Shown: positions 42,706 through 50,640, numbered from the stretch's first letter. The stretch is DNA of 64,000 nt from Campylobacter sputorum subsp. sputorum (GCF_008245005.1 NZ_CP043427.1:930001-994000); one strand, 5' to 3'. Translations and numbers: made by a program. The notes: a model not told the origin generated them from the sequence alone.

Positions 42706-42780
42706 ATTTAATAATATTTTTATTATTAAAGCTAAATTTAAATTACTTTTATATAAAATACATTTTCTAATTTACTAAGT

Positions 42781-42850
42781 GGGTTCATAGCTCAGTTGGT
42801 TAGAGCGTATAACTTGTCACTAAAGATAGTCTTAGATTCAAGTATTTATT
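42781..42850 (+). pseudogene. tRNA-Met 5' fragment / degenerate tRNA
   Basis: The first 26 bases (42781-42806) are identical to the 5' end and D-arm of the tRNA-Met at 43567, which lies 786 bp away. The rest loses the anticodon stem, T-arm and acceptor pairing. The pair of tRNA ends brackets the gene at 42852-43511, as an integration or duplication would leave them. Confidence 0.8.
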
Positions 42851-42851
42851 T

Positions 42852-43511
42852 ATGAAAAAATTTTTTTTAAGTCCGTTTTTTGCTCCAATTTTTATGATTA
42901 TTTTTTTGATATCTATGTTTATATTAAGCATTTTATCATCAGATATATTATTTTTTTATGATGAGGGCGGTGGCCTTGATTATATAACATATGTTTGTTA
43001 TGTGATTGCGTTTTTTGCTATTTTTTATTATAAAAAAGATTTTAACGATCATTTAATTGATTTTTATTGTTATGTATTTTTATTGACCTGTGCTCTTTTA
43101 AGAGAGATGGGTATACAACACTACTTAACTTCTACTGATACAACGGCATTTAAAATAAGATTTTTTACAAATCCAAACAATCCTATAATTGAAAAAATTT
43201 TATCATTTTGTTTAATCATTATATTACTATCAGTTATAATATACCTCTTAAAAAAATATTTGGTAAAAATAATAAAAGGCTTTTTTAAATTTGATACTTT
43301 ATATTGGACCATAGCTATGTTTGGTGGAATTGGCATTATATCAAAAATTGCAGATCGTTTTCCTAGTAATTACCACAAATCTACAGGTTATTATTTAGAA
43401 GAAAATACTAGAATTTTGTTATCGCTGATAGAAGAAGGTGGAGAGGCACTACTTCCGCTTTTACTTGTTATAGGATTAATTCAATATCACAAACTAAAAC
43501 AACATTTATGA
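42852..43511 (+). CDS. Multi-spanning membrane protein, unknown
   Basis: The protein has 219 aa and five or six membrane segments. Polar motifs LLREMGIQHYLTS near 80-92 and LIEEGGEALLPLL near 195-207 lie at membrane edges and could be functional. I do not recognise the family. No clear ribosome site precedes the ATG; the start lies where the degenerate tRNA ends. It is bracketed by the tRNA fragment and the intact tRNA-Met, so it is probably acquired. Confidence 0.7.
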   Translation: MKKFFLSPFFAPIFMIIFLISMFILSILSSDILFFYDEGGGLDYITYVCYVIAFFAIFYYKKDFNDHLIDFYCYVFLLTCALLREMGIQHYLTSTDTTAFKIRFFTNPNNPIIEKILSFCLIIILLSVIIYLLKKYLVKIIKGFFKFDTLYWTIAMFGGIGIISKIADRFPSNYHKSTGYYLEENTRILLSLIEEGGEALLPLLLVIGLIQYHKLKQHL

Positions 43512-43541
43512 TAATTTTAGCTATTTTAAAGCTAAAATTAT
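43511..43541 (+). terminator. Hairpin after the membrane-protein gene
   Basis: An 11-bp perfect stem (ATAATTTTAGC / GCTAAAATTAT) with a 9-base loop begins at the stop codon. Confidence 0.6.
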
Positions 43542-43566
43542 GTAGGATTATATCCTTATTTTGATT

Positions 43567-43643
43567 GGGTTCATAGCTCAGTTGGTTAGAGCATCCGGCT
43601 CATAACCGGATGGTCGTAGGTTCGAGTCCTACTGAACCCACCA
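43567..43643 (+). tRNA. tRNA-Met (CAT)
   Basis: A complete cloverleaf has acceptor GGGTTCA/TGAACCC, anticodon loop CTCATAA and an encoded CCA. The standard paired first base argues for an elongator or Ile-CAT tRNA rather than the initiator. It marks the left border of the toxin island. Confidence 0.95.
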
Positions 43644-43783
43644 CTTTATTTTTTTCTTAGCTACTTGTCTATCTTTTAAAGATTAATTATGGTTTGGGAT
43701 AGCATTTGAATATTTTTTAAGTTATCTTGTATAAATAGAGTAGCTAAAATTAAAATAATAATATTTTCAAGTAAAATTCCTAA

Positions 43784-43812
43784 AAAGATAAAATCCAAGC
43801 TTTTTTATCTTT
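43784..43812 (-). terminator. Hairpin at the left end of the toxin island
   Basis: AAAGATAAAA / TTTTATCTTT arms enclose a short loop. It could end leftward transcription of the island. Around it (43780-43910, minus strand) coding-like frames with stops (..SYRLGYIIGKEYCKDKKAW..) suggest an eroded gene end; otherwise 43644-43876 holds nothing clear. Confidence 0.4.
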
Positions 43813-43876
43813 ACAATACTCTTTACCGATAATATAACCCAGTCTATAACTATTTTGGGATTATCGTCTCTGTTTG

Positions 43877-44077
43877 TTAAATTCCATAAACACATCTTGC
43901 ATTTTGAGTATATGTTGTTTTTTTAGATAAAAAGCCTTTGGAGGTTATTTTGGTATCTAGATAGTTATGGTTTGCTGGTAAATATAAATTTGCTAGTAAT
44001 GGGTTTATACTTAATGATAAAATAAGTATAAATTTAAATATGTTTGAGATATTTTGTCTTAGAAATTTATACTTCAA
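43877..44077 (-). pseudogene. Fragment of a TpsA-like exoprotein
   Basis: The 66-aa fragment has a hydrophobic signal-like stretch (FKFILILSLSINPLLANL) and then LPANHNYLDTKITSKGFLSKKTT, which resembles the internal repeats of filamentous-haemagglutinin proteins. The frame ends soon after in an unrelated tail. It overlaps the upstream immunity candidate by 11 bases. I read it as a joined remnant, not a working protein. Confidence 0.45.
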
Positions 44078-44429
44078 ATTTTATCCATTTTTTAAAATAT
44101 TTTTTATTACTTGCAATTTCATTAGATAAATTCTTAGCCCATATTTCATCAAATAATTCATATTGAATATTTAAAAATTTTATCATTATTAAAAAACTTT
44201 CTTTTAAGGTAAGTTTTGTAGAATTTGAAATTTTACTAGCACTTATAATCCATTGATTATATAAATCTTCATCACCAGCGTTTTCACCAATCCAAATTTC
44301 TGGCGACATTCCACCTAAAAATCCACCCAAATCATCATCTAAATTCTGAAAATACAAATCACTTAAAAATTTATATGAGTAAATATATGCTTCATTTATA
44401 GTTAAATATTTTTTCATATTTATTTCCAA
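44067..44429 (-). CDS. Probable immunity protein for the toxin at 44420-45280
   Basis: The ORF has 120 aa; the ATG at 44417 (MKKYLTINEAY..) is the better start. It has an acidic middle (LDDDLGGFLGGMSPEIW) and a W-rich C-terminus, of the kind seen in small CDI/polymorphic-toxin immunity proteins. It directly follows the toxin gene with an overlap, the standard toxin-immunity arrangement. Family not named. Confidence 0.55.
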   Translation of the reverse strand: MEINMKKYLTINEAYIYSYKFLSDLYFQNLDDDLGGFLGGMSPEIWIGENAGDEDLYNQWIISASKISNSTKLTLKESFLIMIKFLNIQYELFDEIWAKNLSNEIASNKKYFKKWIKFEV

Positions 44430-45280
44430 TTCGGTCTTATTGGCGATGATAGACCAGTTTCTGAATTAAAATTTTTTGGTGTTTTATTTATTCCGCCGTT
44501 GATAATTTGTCCATTTCTAGTTTGCGTCCAAACCTGCTCTCCGTTATCTAAAAGTTTTGCACTCCATGTATTGCCAAATTTATCTTTACCTAAAACTAAT
44601 TTTGTATCATTTGCAACATTTATCAAAAGTTCTCTATTTTGTGGTGTGTCTATAATATGCCCTTCTCGTGTTCCAAATATTTTTTTAGCTTTGTTGTCTG
44701 TTATAATATTTACTTCAATATTTTTGTTAAATTTACCAGTTTTCCCCATAGGTATAAACATAAAACTCATATCACTTAAACCTTGTGGAGTGTTTGGATT
44801 GTAGCTGTGATTATAAAATTGTTCATCTGTTACACTAAAGAAATTAGTTGGTGTAAAGTTTTCTTTGTAATGGTCTATGAATTTTAATCCTTGTGACTTT
44901 TGATATATAAAGTTTATTCCTGTGTTTAGTTCATCTTTGCTAAAGTCTGTTTTACCAAAGAAATTTAATATATTAAATGTACCATTTTCTTTTGCATCTA
45001 CAATATATCTACCAGATAGAAATAGTAAGCTTTTAGCTTCGCTGTCTGTTAATGTTTTTCCAGTTTGTGTTTCATAATATGATTTAAACTCTTTACTATG
45101 CTTGTTTAAAAATTCTTCTTCATCTTTATGAAGTTGTCTATTATAAACTTCAGATGAAGTAGCTAAGTTATATCCTTTATTGGCTCCTTTATCTTCATCT
45201 ATTATAGCTTCAGTTAGTAGTAAATTTGATGATAATAACAATGTAGCTAGAAAGATTAAATTTAAAAATTTAAGCATCAC
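44420..45280 (-). CDS. Secreted polymorphic toxin with pretoxin region
   Basis: The protein has 286 aa. A signal peptide is visible at about residues 1-24. A region HKDEEEFLNKHSKEFKSYY with FSVTDEQFYNHSYN is like the pretoxin part of CdiA/FHA proteins. The C-terminal domain (REGHIIDTPQNRELL.. then NGQIINGGINKTPKNFN) is of a type I associate with the tips of haemagglutinin and RHS toxins, probably an RNase; that call is from memory. The large filament domain is absent, so it is either a secreted toxin by itself or a displaced tip fused to a signal peptide. Confidence 0.6.
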   Translation of the reverse strand: MMLKFLNLIFLATLLLSSNLLLTEAIIDEDKGANKGYNLATSSEVYNRQLHKDEEEFLNKHSKEFKSYYETQTGKTLTDSEAKSLLFLSGRYIVDAKENGTFNILNFFGKTDFSKDELNTGINFIYQKSQGLKFIDHYKENFTPTNFFSVTDEQFYNHSYNPNTPQGLSDMSFMFIPMGKTGKFNKNIEVNIITDNKAKKIFGTREGHIIDTPQNRELLINVANDTKLVLGKDKFGNTWSAKLLDNGEQVWTQTRNGQIINGGINKTPKNFNSETGLSSPIRPNWK

Positions 45281-45283
45281 TAT

Positions 45284-45604
45284 TTATTCCGTTATAAATT
45301 TTTCATACTCTTTAGGAACAACTGGATTTTCTGAAAATAGTAGTGGCATATATTTATAGATATCTACCATTACAATTTCTTGATAAACATTGTCTAAACG
45401 CCAATCTATCGTATCATAGTGTATAGTTGTGTCTTTTACATTTTCTATAACTAAATCCCAATTTTTGATGCCAAAATTTATTATTTCGTTTAATTCATCT
45501 AATGAATATTTCCACTCATTATGGAAAAAATTAAAAACCACAGATATAATTCCATCTCCTTCTATTGAAGACGCTAACAATTCTATTAAATGTTCTTTTT
45601 TCAT
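45284..45604 (-). CDS. Immunity-like protein, family D copy 1
   Basis: The protein has 106 aa (MKKEHLIELLASSIEGDG..). It is a clear paralogue of the proteins at 47654 and 48764, sharing FHNEWKYSLDELNEIINFGI, DWRLDN.YQEIVM and PKEYEKFIT. Acidic and single-domain. It probably counteracts a toxin lost or displaced from this island; family unknown to me. Its start is at 45604. Confidence 0.6.
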   Translation of the reverse strand: MKKEHLIELLASSIEGDGIISVVFNFFHNEWKYSLDELNEIINFGIKNWDLVIENVKDTTIHYDTIDWRLDNVYQEIVMVDIYKYMPLLFSENPVVPKEYEKFITE

Positions 45605-45643
45605 AATTTTCCTTTATTTAAGTGGTATGCGTACTTTTTTACT

Positions 45644-45766
45644 TCCAATTGTTGTTTTAAATATGGAGCTCCATGTATTGGTCTTTAAAATTTTTATATC
45701 CTTTATTAAACTCAAAAAAGCCACCTTTTTATAGTTATCTTTTTAAATTTACTTAGCTATGATTTA
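45644..45766. repeat. Spacer repeat, copy 1 (partner at 49121-49243)
   Basis: This spacer between a family-D and a DUF596-like gene recurs almost unchanged 3,477 bp away. On the minus strand one frame reads ..GFFEFNKGYKNFKDQYMEL.. before a stop, which looks like an eroded toxin tail. The duplicated unit therefore spans immunity gene, spacer and family-D gene. Confidence 0.75.
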
Positions 45767-46231
45767 TTAATAAATTTGTCCTGTATCTTTATCTACCCAG
45801 CGAATATGTGGGCAATTTCCGTACCAAAATTTACCCCATTCAGATTTACCCCACTCATCGTTTTCATCATCCGCTCCATTTAGATATTTTAAATCTGAAG
45901 GAAACTCACTTCTTATATACTCTATCATTTTATCAGATGATACATCCCAAAACTGATCTCCTTGTAGTTCTTTTTCAGGTTCATCTTTTATAGGAGAATG
46001 AGCTAAAATAAGTCCATCATCTATCATTCTTTTAAATAGAGCTAGAAATATCTCAGCTTCTTCTTCATAAGTTATTTTTCTTCCTAGGTCTTTAGCGAAT
46101 AATTCTTTTCCCCAACCATATAAAGAACTTACCCAATTTGAAAAAGCCCAATCATATATTTCTTCTATTTGTTCATCACTAAACATTTTACTATTAATGA
46201 GTAATTTATTTGAATTTGAGTTCTGTTCCAT
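45767..46231 (-). CDS. DUF596-like immunity protein A1
   Basis: The protein has 154 aa from the ATG at 46231 behind AAAGGA; the frame is open to 46267 but those codons belong to an old toxin tail. Its features are EEEAEIFLALFKRMIDDGLI, a WDVSSDKMIEYIRS segment and the C-terminal IRWVDKDTGQIY. It is nearly identical to A2 in the second half and to A3 in the first half. Proteins of this type sit beside CDI/haemagglutinin toxins as immunity factors; the family name is from memory. Confidence 0.7.
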   Translation of the reverse strand: MEQNSNSNKLLINSKMFSDEQIEEIYDWAFSNWVSSLYGWGKELFAKDLGRKITYEEEAEIFLALFKRMIDDGLILAHSPIKDEPEKELQGDQFWDVSSDKMIEYIRSEFPSDLKYLNGADDENDEWGKSEWGKFWYGNCPHIRWVDKDTGQIY

Positions 46232-46302
46232 CTTTAATTCCTTTCGCATCTTTGATTTCTCACTCAAAATAATTCCAGCCTTTTTTAAACACTCTATTGT
46301 TG

Positions 46303-46611
46303 TTACTTAAGCCACCAACCATAATCCAAGTAAATTTTTGGTATTTTATCATTATGGATATCAACTCCAAGCCTATCCATTAAATTAAACCATTTATTTC
46401 TCTTAGATGGTGGGAGTTTTGCACCACAAAAAGGGCAAAATTTTATTAAAATTTCGCTTTCTCCACCATCATGAATAATAATGCCATACTCGTCAAATTT
46501 TGGCGAATATGAAAATAATGCATCTGGACATTCATATTTATTTTTATGAATATCACAATTAAATTTTAAAGCTTGTCTCATTTTATGGCAACAATGTTTT
46601 ATTTTAGACAT
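46303..46611 (-). CDS. Zinc-ribbon immunity candidate (DUF6980-like)
   Basis: The protein has 102 aa. An N-terminal HCCHKM and a central FCPFCGAKLPPSKR suggest a Cys4 metal site; FDEYGIIIHDGGES is the other conserved part. It overlaps the E3-like toxin tip by 8 bases, so it is the natural candidate for that toxin's immunity protein. It does not look like the classical Im3 fold. Confidence 0.6.
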   Translation of the reverse strand: MSKIKHCCHKMRQALKFNCDIHKNKYECPDALFSYSPKFDEYGIIIHDGGESEILIKFCPFCGAKLPPSKRNKWFNLMDRLGVDIHNDKIPKIYLDYGWWLK

Positions 46612-46921
46612 TAGTTTTTCTTCCTTTCACAGCTGGTTTTTCTTTTTTTGTTTTATGATTAATTGAGCCTTGATGTATTCCGCGTTTATTATAAATTTCT
46701 ATATCTCCATGCTGATAGTCCCATTCGTAAATATTTCCATTTTTCTCATCAATCCATCTTTTTCTTTGACTTTTACTACCAACATTTTTTGCATTTGGGA
46801 ATATATCGTTTATATCTTTTGGCGGCGTTTCATAATGATAAATTCCAGCTTTTAGTTTTTTACTTCCATCGCCTTCAGTTGTAATAGGTCCTACATTTAC
46901 AACACCTCTATACCCTATCAA
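46604..46921 (-). pseudogene. Orphan CdiA tip with colicin-E3-type 16S rRNase domain
   Basis: The frame opens near 46976 without an ATG; a TTG at 46921 is the only start. Residues 1-25 repeat the CdiA junction (RGVVNVGP, EGDG, KKLKAG). The rest matches the colicin E3 cytotoxic domain: RKRWIDEKNGNIYEWDYQHG, with Asp68, His71 and Glu75 in the places of E3 Asp510, His513 and Glu517, and a basic tail PAVKGRK. E3 cuts 16S rRNA in the decoding site. Without its own start and export domain it is a silent cassette, though its reading frame and active-site residues are intact. Confidence 0.8.
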
Positions 46922-46976
46922 ATCACTATTATTAAATTCAACGATTTTTTCATTTTTATCTACCGTAATTTTTTGT

Positions 46977-47582
46977 TTATATTAAATATACTCCACATTT
47001 TTTGGCTATTTTGCTGTATTTTTCTATTATAAATTTATTTTTAAAAAATATTGGAAAAAGTTGGTCATAATTGCTTATTAAACAAATTTCATTTTTTGGA
47101 AAAATAAAAAAATGACTAATCCACTGCTCTTTTAATATAAAAGTTATAAAAAGTTTAAGTAATTCAACATCTTTTATCATAAAATACTCACTTTTTATAT
47201 TATGAAAATTTATATATTGGTGAAGTAAAATATACTGAAATTTTATATCTATACCACTATTTAGATATGATAAAAAAGTATCATAATTCATGTTGAAAAA
47301 ATCAGTTTTTATAATACACTTCTTATCATTATCCAAAAAAACTTCCTCAATAAAATTTATAAATTTACACTCTTGTAAGCTCATATAGTATCTATCAGAT
47401 AAGAGCTTAATTCTTTCATCATCTTTGCTTAAAATCATCTCAAAATTACTAAGCAAAGTCTGATTATAATTTAGTCTCATACTTTCAAGTGCTTCATCAA
47501 TATCATCCATAAGTAACTCCGGAAAATGATTTTCGATCAAACTGCTATCTTCTAATATTTTTAATAAAGGTAAATTTTTCAT
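46977..47582 (-). CDS. Island protein of unknown function
   Basis: The protein has 201 aa (MKNLPLLKILEDSSLIENHF..), soluble, rich in Phe, Ile and Lys. It stands just before the E3-like tip, in the place an older immunity gene would have. No family recognised. It may itself be an immunity protein. Confidence 0.5.
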   Translation of the reverse strand: MKNLPLLKILEDSSLIENHFPELLMDDIDEALESMRLNYNQTLLSNFEMILSKDDERIKLLSDRYYMSLQECKFINFIEEVFLDNDKKCIIKTDFFNMNYDTFLSYLNSGIDIKFQYILLHQYINFHNIKSEYFMIKDVELLKLFITFILKEQWISHFFIFPKNEICLISNYDQLFPIFFKNKFIIEKYSKIAKKCGVYLI

Positions 47583-47653
47583 TATTAATCCCTTAAACGT
47601 TTCCCATTCTTATCATAACTACCTTTAATTTTCAATTATCCCAAACATTAAAT

Positions 47654-47974
47654 TTAATTTGTAATAAATTTCTCATACTCCTTTGGAATAACTGGATTTG
47701 ATGAAAATAGCAATGGCATATATTTATAAATATCTATCATAACTATTTCTTGATATATATTATCTAATCGCCAATCTACTCTGTCATAATGTATGTTAAT
47801 ATCATTAACATTTTCTATCAACAAATCTCCGTTTTCTATTCCAAAATTTATAATTTCGTTTAATTCATCTAATGAATATTTCCATTCATTATGAAATAAA
47901 TTATAAATTCTACTTATTATCGCATCTTCTTCAATTGTTGATGATAAAAATTCTATTAAATGGTCTTTTTTCAT
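47654..47974 (-). CDS. Immunity-like protein, family D copy 2
   Basis: The protein has 106 aa and differs from copy 3 (48764) at only a few residues; it is more distant from copy 1. It overlaps the 155-aa gene upstream by 4 bases. Confidence 0.6.
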   Translation of the reverse strand: MKKDHLIEFLSSTIEEDAIISRIYNLFHNEWKYSLDELNEIINFGIENGDLLIENVNDINIHYDRVDWRLDNIYQEIVMIDIYKYMPLLFSSNPVIPKEYEKFITN

Positions 47975-48438
47975 AATTTTTCTTTGTTTAAATTTAAATA
48001 TAAATTCTCTTTTATTTTATGAAATTTTAAATCTTTTATATCTAAAAACTCTATACAATATTCCTTAAAATCATTTAAAATAAATAAAAAATAAAATATT
48101 TTATTTTCATAGATAACTTCACTTGTGATTATCTCTTTTTTAGTTATATTTTTATGCAAACTAAAATCTTTAGAAACTATAAAATTTACATTTAATTCAT
48201 AATATCCGTTTTGTAAGTCGCCTATATAAAATTTTACAAATAAGCTCTTATTTTTATTATTAATCTTAACAATTTTTGCGTCATTAAAATTAATATCGCA
48301 AAAATGCCTAATTATAATATTTGTACTATTTTTAATACTATGTATATAATTATCATACTCTTTTTGTCTTTTGTCATATTCTATATCTAAAATATCGCCC
48401 TTAATCCATTCTAAATTAAAAAATTTCATTTTCTTCAT
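47971..48438 (-). CDS. Island protein of unknown function
   Basis: The protein has 155 aa (MKKMKFFNLEWIKGDILDIEYD..), predicted soluble and beta-rich. It might be an immunity protein by size and place. No family recognised. Confidence 0.5.
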   Translation of the reverse strand: MKKMKFFNLEWIKGDILDIEYDKRQKEYDNYIHSIKNSTNIIIRHFCDINFNDAKIVKINNKNKSLFVKFYIGDLQNGYYELNVNFIVSKDFSLHKNITKKEIITSEVIYENKIFYFLFILNDFKEYCIEFLDIKDLKFHKIKENLYLNLNKEKL

Positions 48439-48467
48439 TTTGGCAAACTTTAATTTGTTAGGTGAAT

Positions 48468-48719
48468 TTATATTTTACTATCTGTATTTTGTATCAAAAT
48501 TCCAAATTTAGCTTTTTTAGAAAAGAATTTACTTCCGGCAACGCTTTTTCCTATACAAATATTATCGTTTCTCGTCTCTTTGGCTTGTGCTTTTATTAAG
48601 TCAGCTAAAAACATTAAAGTTTTTGAATCTCCTTTTATAAAAAATATATCATCTTCTATCCAAGTGTTTATGGATATATTTTCTTTTGAATATTTTTCAC
48701 AAATTTTATCTGTTTTCAT
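48468..48719 (-). CDS. Small immunity candidate (possibly Imm32-like)
   Basis: The protein has 83 aa. FIKGDSKTLMFLADLIKAQA resembles the helical motif of Imm32-type immunity proteins; this is a weak, remembered likeness. It is a separate gene between two other immunity candidates. Confidence 0.45.
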   Translation of the reverse strand: MKTDKICEKYSKENISINTWIEDDIFFIKGDSKTLMFLADLIKAQAKETRNDNICIGKSVAGSKFFSKKAKFGILIQNTDSKI

Positions 48720-48763
48720 TTATTGTAATTCCTTTTAGTTTTTAATTATCTAAAAAATTAAAT

Positions 48764-49084
48764 TTAATTTGTAATAAATTTCTCATACTCCTTTGGAATA
48801 ACTGGATTTGATGAAAATAGTAATGGCATATATTTATAAATATCTATCATAACTATTTCTTGATATGTATTATCTAATCGCCAATCTACTCTATCATAAT
48901 GTATGTTAATATCATTAACATTTTCTATAAATAAATCTCCATTTGCTATTCCAAAATTTATAATTTCGTTTAATTCATCTAATGAATATTTCCATTCATT
49001 ATGGAAAAAATTATAAATTCTACTTATTATCGCATCTTCTTCAATTGTTGATGATAAAAATTCTATTAAATGGTCTTTTTTCAT
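48764..49084 (-). CDS. Immunity-like protein, family D copy 3
   Basis: The protein has 106 aa, almost the same as copy 2. Together with the spacer at 49121 and immunity gene A2 it mirrors the unit at 45284-46231, so the order A gene, spacer, D gene was duplicated as a block. Confidence 0.6.
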   Translation of the reverse strand: MKKDHLIEFLSSTIEEDAIISRIYNFFHNEWKYSLDELNEIINFGIANGDLFIENVNDINIHYDRVDWRLDNTYQEIVMIDIYKYMPLLFSSNPVIPKEYEKFITN

Positions 49085-49120
49085 TTTTGCTCATTTTAAT
49101 GAACTATGCATAATTTTATC

Positions 49121-49243
49121 TCCAATTGTTGTTTTAAATATGGAGCTCCATGTATTGGTCTTTAAAATTTTTATATCCTTTATTAAACTCAAAAAAGCCA
49201 CCTTTTTATAATTATCTTTTTAAATTTACTTAGCTATTATTTA
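49121..49243. repeat. Spacer repeat, copy 2
   Basis: It is nearly identical to 45644-45766 and has the same genes on both sides. Confidence 0.75.
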
Positions 49244-49696
49244 TTAATAAATTTGTCCTGTATCTTTATCTACCCAGCCCCAGCGAATATGTGGGCAATT
49301 TCCGTACCAAAATTTACCCCATTCAGATTTACCCCACTCATCGTTTTCATCATCCGCTCCATTTAGATATTTTAAATCTGAAGGAAACTCACTTCTTATA
49401 TACTCTATCATTTTATCAGATGATACATCCCAAAACTGATCTCCTTGTAGTTCTTTTTCAGGCTCATCTTTCATAGGAGAATGAGCTAAAATAAGTCCAT
49501 CATCTATCATTCTTTTAAATAGAGCTAGAAATATCTCAGCTTCTTCTTCATAAGTTATTTTTCTTCCTAGGTCTTTGGCAAATAATTCATCTCCTAAGCC
49601 ATACAATGCATCTACCCAATATCCAAAATAATATTCCAAAACATATTCTATATGTTCTTTTGTAAACATATTAGAATTTATTAATAACTCTTTCAC
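49244..49696 (-). CDS. DUF596-like immunity protein A2
   Basis: The GTG at 49696 behind AAAGGA gives 150 aa; upstream codons to 49711 have no start signal. The C-terminal two thirds are nearly identical to A1, while the N-terminus (TKEHIEYVLEYYFGYWVDALYGLG) is like A4, so it is a mosaic. It follows the orphan toxin tip at 49721 and is its likely cognate. Confidence 0.7.
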   Translation of the reverse strand: MKELLINSNMFTKEHIEYVLEYYFGYWVDALYGLGDELFAKDLGRKITYEEEAEIFLALFKRMIDDGLILAHSPMKDEPEKELQGDQFWDVSSDKMIEYIRSEFPSDLKYLNGADDENDEWGKSEWGKFWYGNCPHIRWGWVDKDTGQIY

Positions 49697-49720
49697 AACT
49701 ATTCCTTTCAAACTAAATTT

Positions 49721-50044
49721 TTATTCAAACTTAAATTCATACTTTCTCATAAAATCTTTCATTTCTGGACTTGATTTATTTGGTTTAAAATCCATAGTCC
49801 ATTTTGGCTTACTACCATCTTGTAAGTTTGATTTAGAAAAATCTCTTAAATTAAATTTTCCTTGTTTGTTATGTATAGTGTATCTATTTCCTACAAATTT
49901 ACCAGTTTTTTTATCAAACACTTTTTCTATTTTTGGCATCTCCTTAACTCCTGCTGTATCTTTAAAGAATTTAAATACATCTTTATCTGGTACATTTTTA
50001 AATACCTTAACACCGCCTTTATTTGTATATTTTACTACTACCAA
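49721..50044 (-). pseudogene. Orphan CdiA toxin tip, copy 1
   Basis: The frame of 107 codons opens inside the end of the previous immunity gene without ATG (TTG at best). Its first 30 or so residues, NKGG.KVFKNVPDKDVFKFF and TAGVKEMPK, equal the segment before the toxin domain in the full CdiA. The toxin part (GKFNLRDFSKSNLQDGSKPK, then EFKFE at the end) differs in sequence from the CdiA tip but belongs to the same family. It is followed by immunity gene A2. Confidence 0.75.
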
Positions 50045-50204
50045 CCCATCTCTATTTTACCTGTATCTTTATCAACCCAGCCTATTCTAGGACAATAATT
50101 TCCAAACCAGTATGGAATTGTATCATCATCTGAGTAGTCTGGGTCTAATGGCATATGTTTTCTAATATATTCTATAGCTTCATTGGATGATATGTCCCAT
50201 ATTC
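49931..50204. repeat. Direct repeat of toxin junction plus immunity end (partner 52302-52575)
   Basis: About 274 bp recur with only a mismatch or two at an offset of 2,371 bp. They cover the conserved toxin lead-in and the C-terminal end of immunity genes B1 and B3. The first roughly 97 bp also recur in cdiA at 54187-54283. These are natural crossover sites. Confidence 0.85.
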
Positions 50205-50475
50205 TAAAATTTTGCTTAATTTGTATAGGTGTGATGTAATCTTCGATTTTTTCTTTATAAAATTCCTCTGGAGGAAAAAGAAAAGCAAATCCTTCATCTA
50301 ATAAGGCTTTTAAAATTATAAAAAAAAGTTCATTTTCCTCTTCTTGGCTTAATAGTCTATCAAAAAACAACTCATCCCCCCACCAATTATAATGCAAAAT
50401 GCTTATCCAAGAACCATAAGAATACTCATATATTCTATTTAATAAATCATCTGTTATTTTTATATTACTAAGCAT
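50038..50475 (-). CDS. DUF596-like immunity protein B1
   Basis: The protein has 145 aa from the ATG at 50475; a TTG at 50493 is less likely. The pattern is WISILHYNWWGDELFFDRLLSQEEENELF, then FPPEEFYKEKIEDYITPIQI, then YCPRIGWVDKDTGKIEMGW. The first part is identical to B3, while the middle is like C. It precedes orphan tip copy 1. Confidence 0.7.
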   Translation of the reverse strand: MLSNIKITDDLLNRIYEYSYGSWISILHYNWWGDELFFDRLLSQEEENELFFIILKALLDEGFAFLFPPEEFYKEKIEDYITPIQIKQNFRIWDISSNEAIEYIRKHMPLDPDYSDDDTIPYWFGNYCPRIGWVDKDTGKIEMGW

Positions 50476-50485
50476 TACTTCTTCT

Positions 50486-50640
50486 TTATTCAAATTTTAA
50501 TTCATACTTTCTCATAAAATCTTTCATTTCTGGACTTGATTTATTTGGTTTAAAATCCATAGTCCATTTTGGCTTACTGCCATCTTGTAAGTTTGATGTA
50601 AAAAATAGATTTTTAACAATAACCTTACTCAAAATCAAAC
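50486..50640 (-). pseudogene. Eroded toxin tip (3' end only)
   Basis: It reads ..TSNLQDGSKPKWTMDFKPN.. and ends in YELKFE at 50486. The N-terminal part is lost into the end of immunity gene C. The tail overlaps the start of B1. Confidence 0.7.

Noticed and set aside
42781-42850. A second functional tRNA
   Set aside because: Only the 5' end and D-arm are intact; the anticodon stem, T-arm and 3' acceptor do not pair and no CCA follows.
49862-50098. Plus-strand ORFs of 74-78 aa recurring at 49862, 52240 and 54084
   Set aside because: They are the antisense of the repeated toxin lead-in; their recurrence reflects the repeated minus-strand genes.
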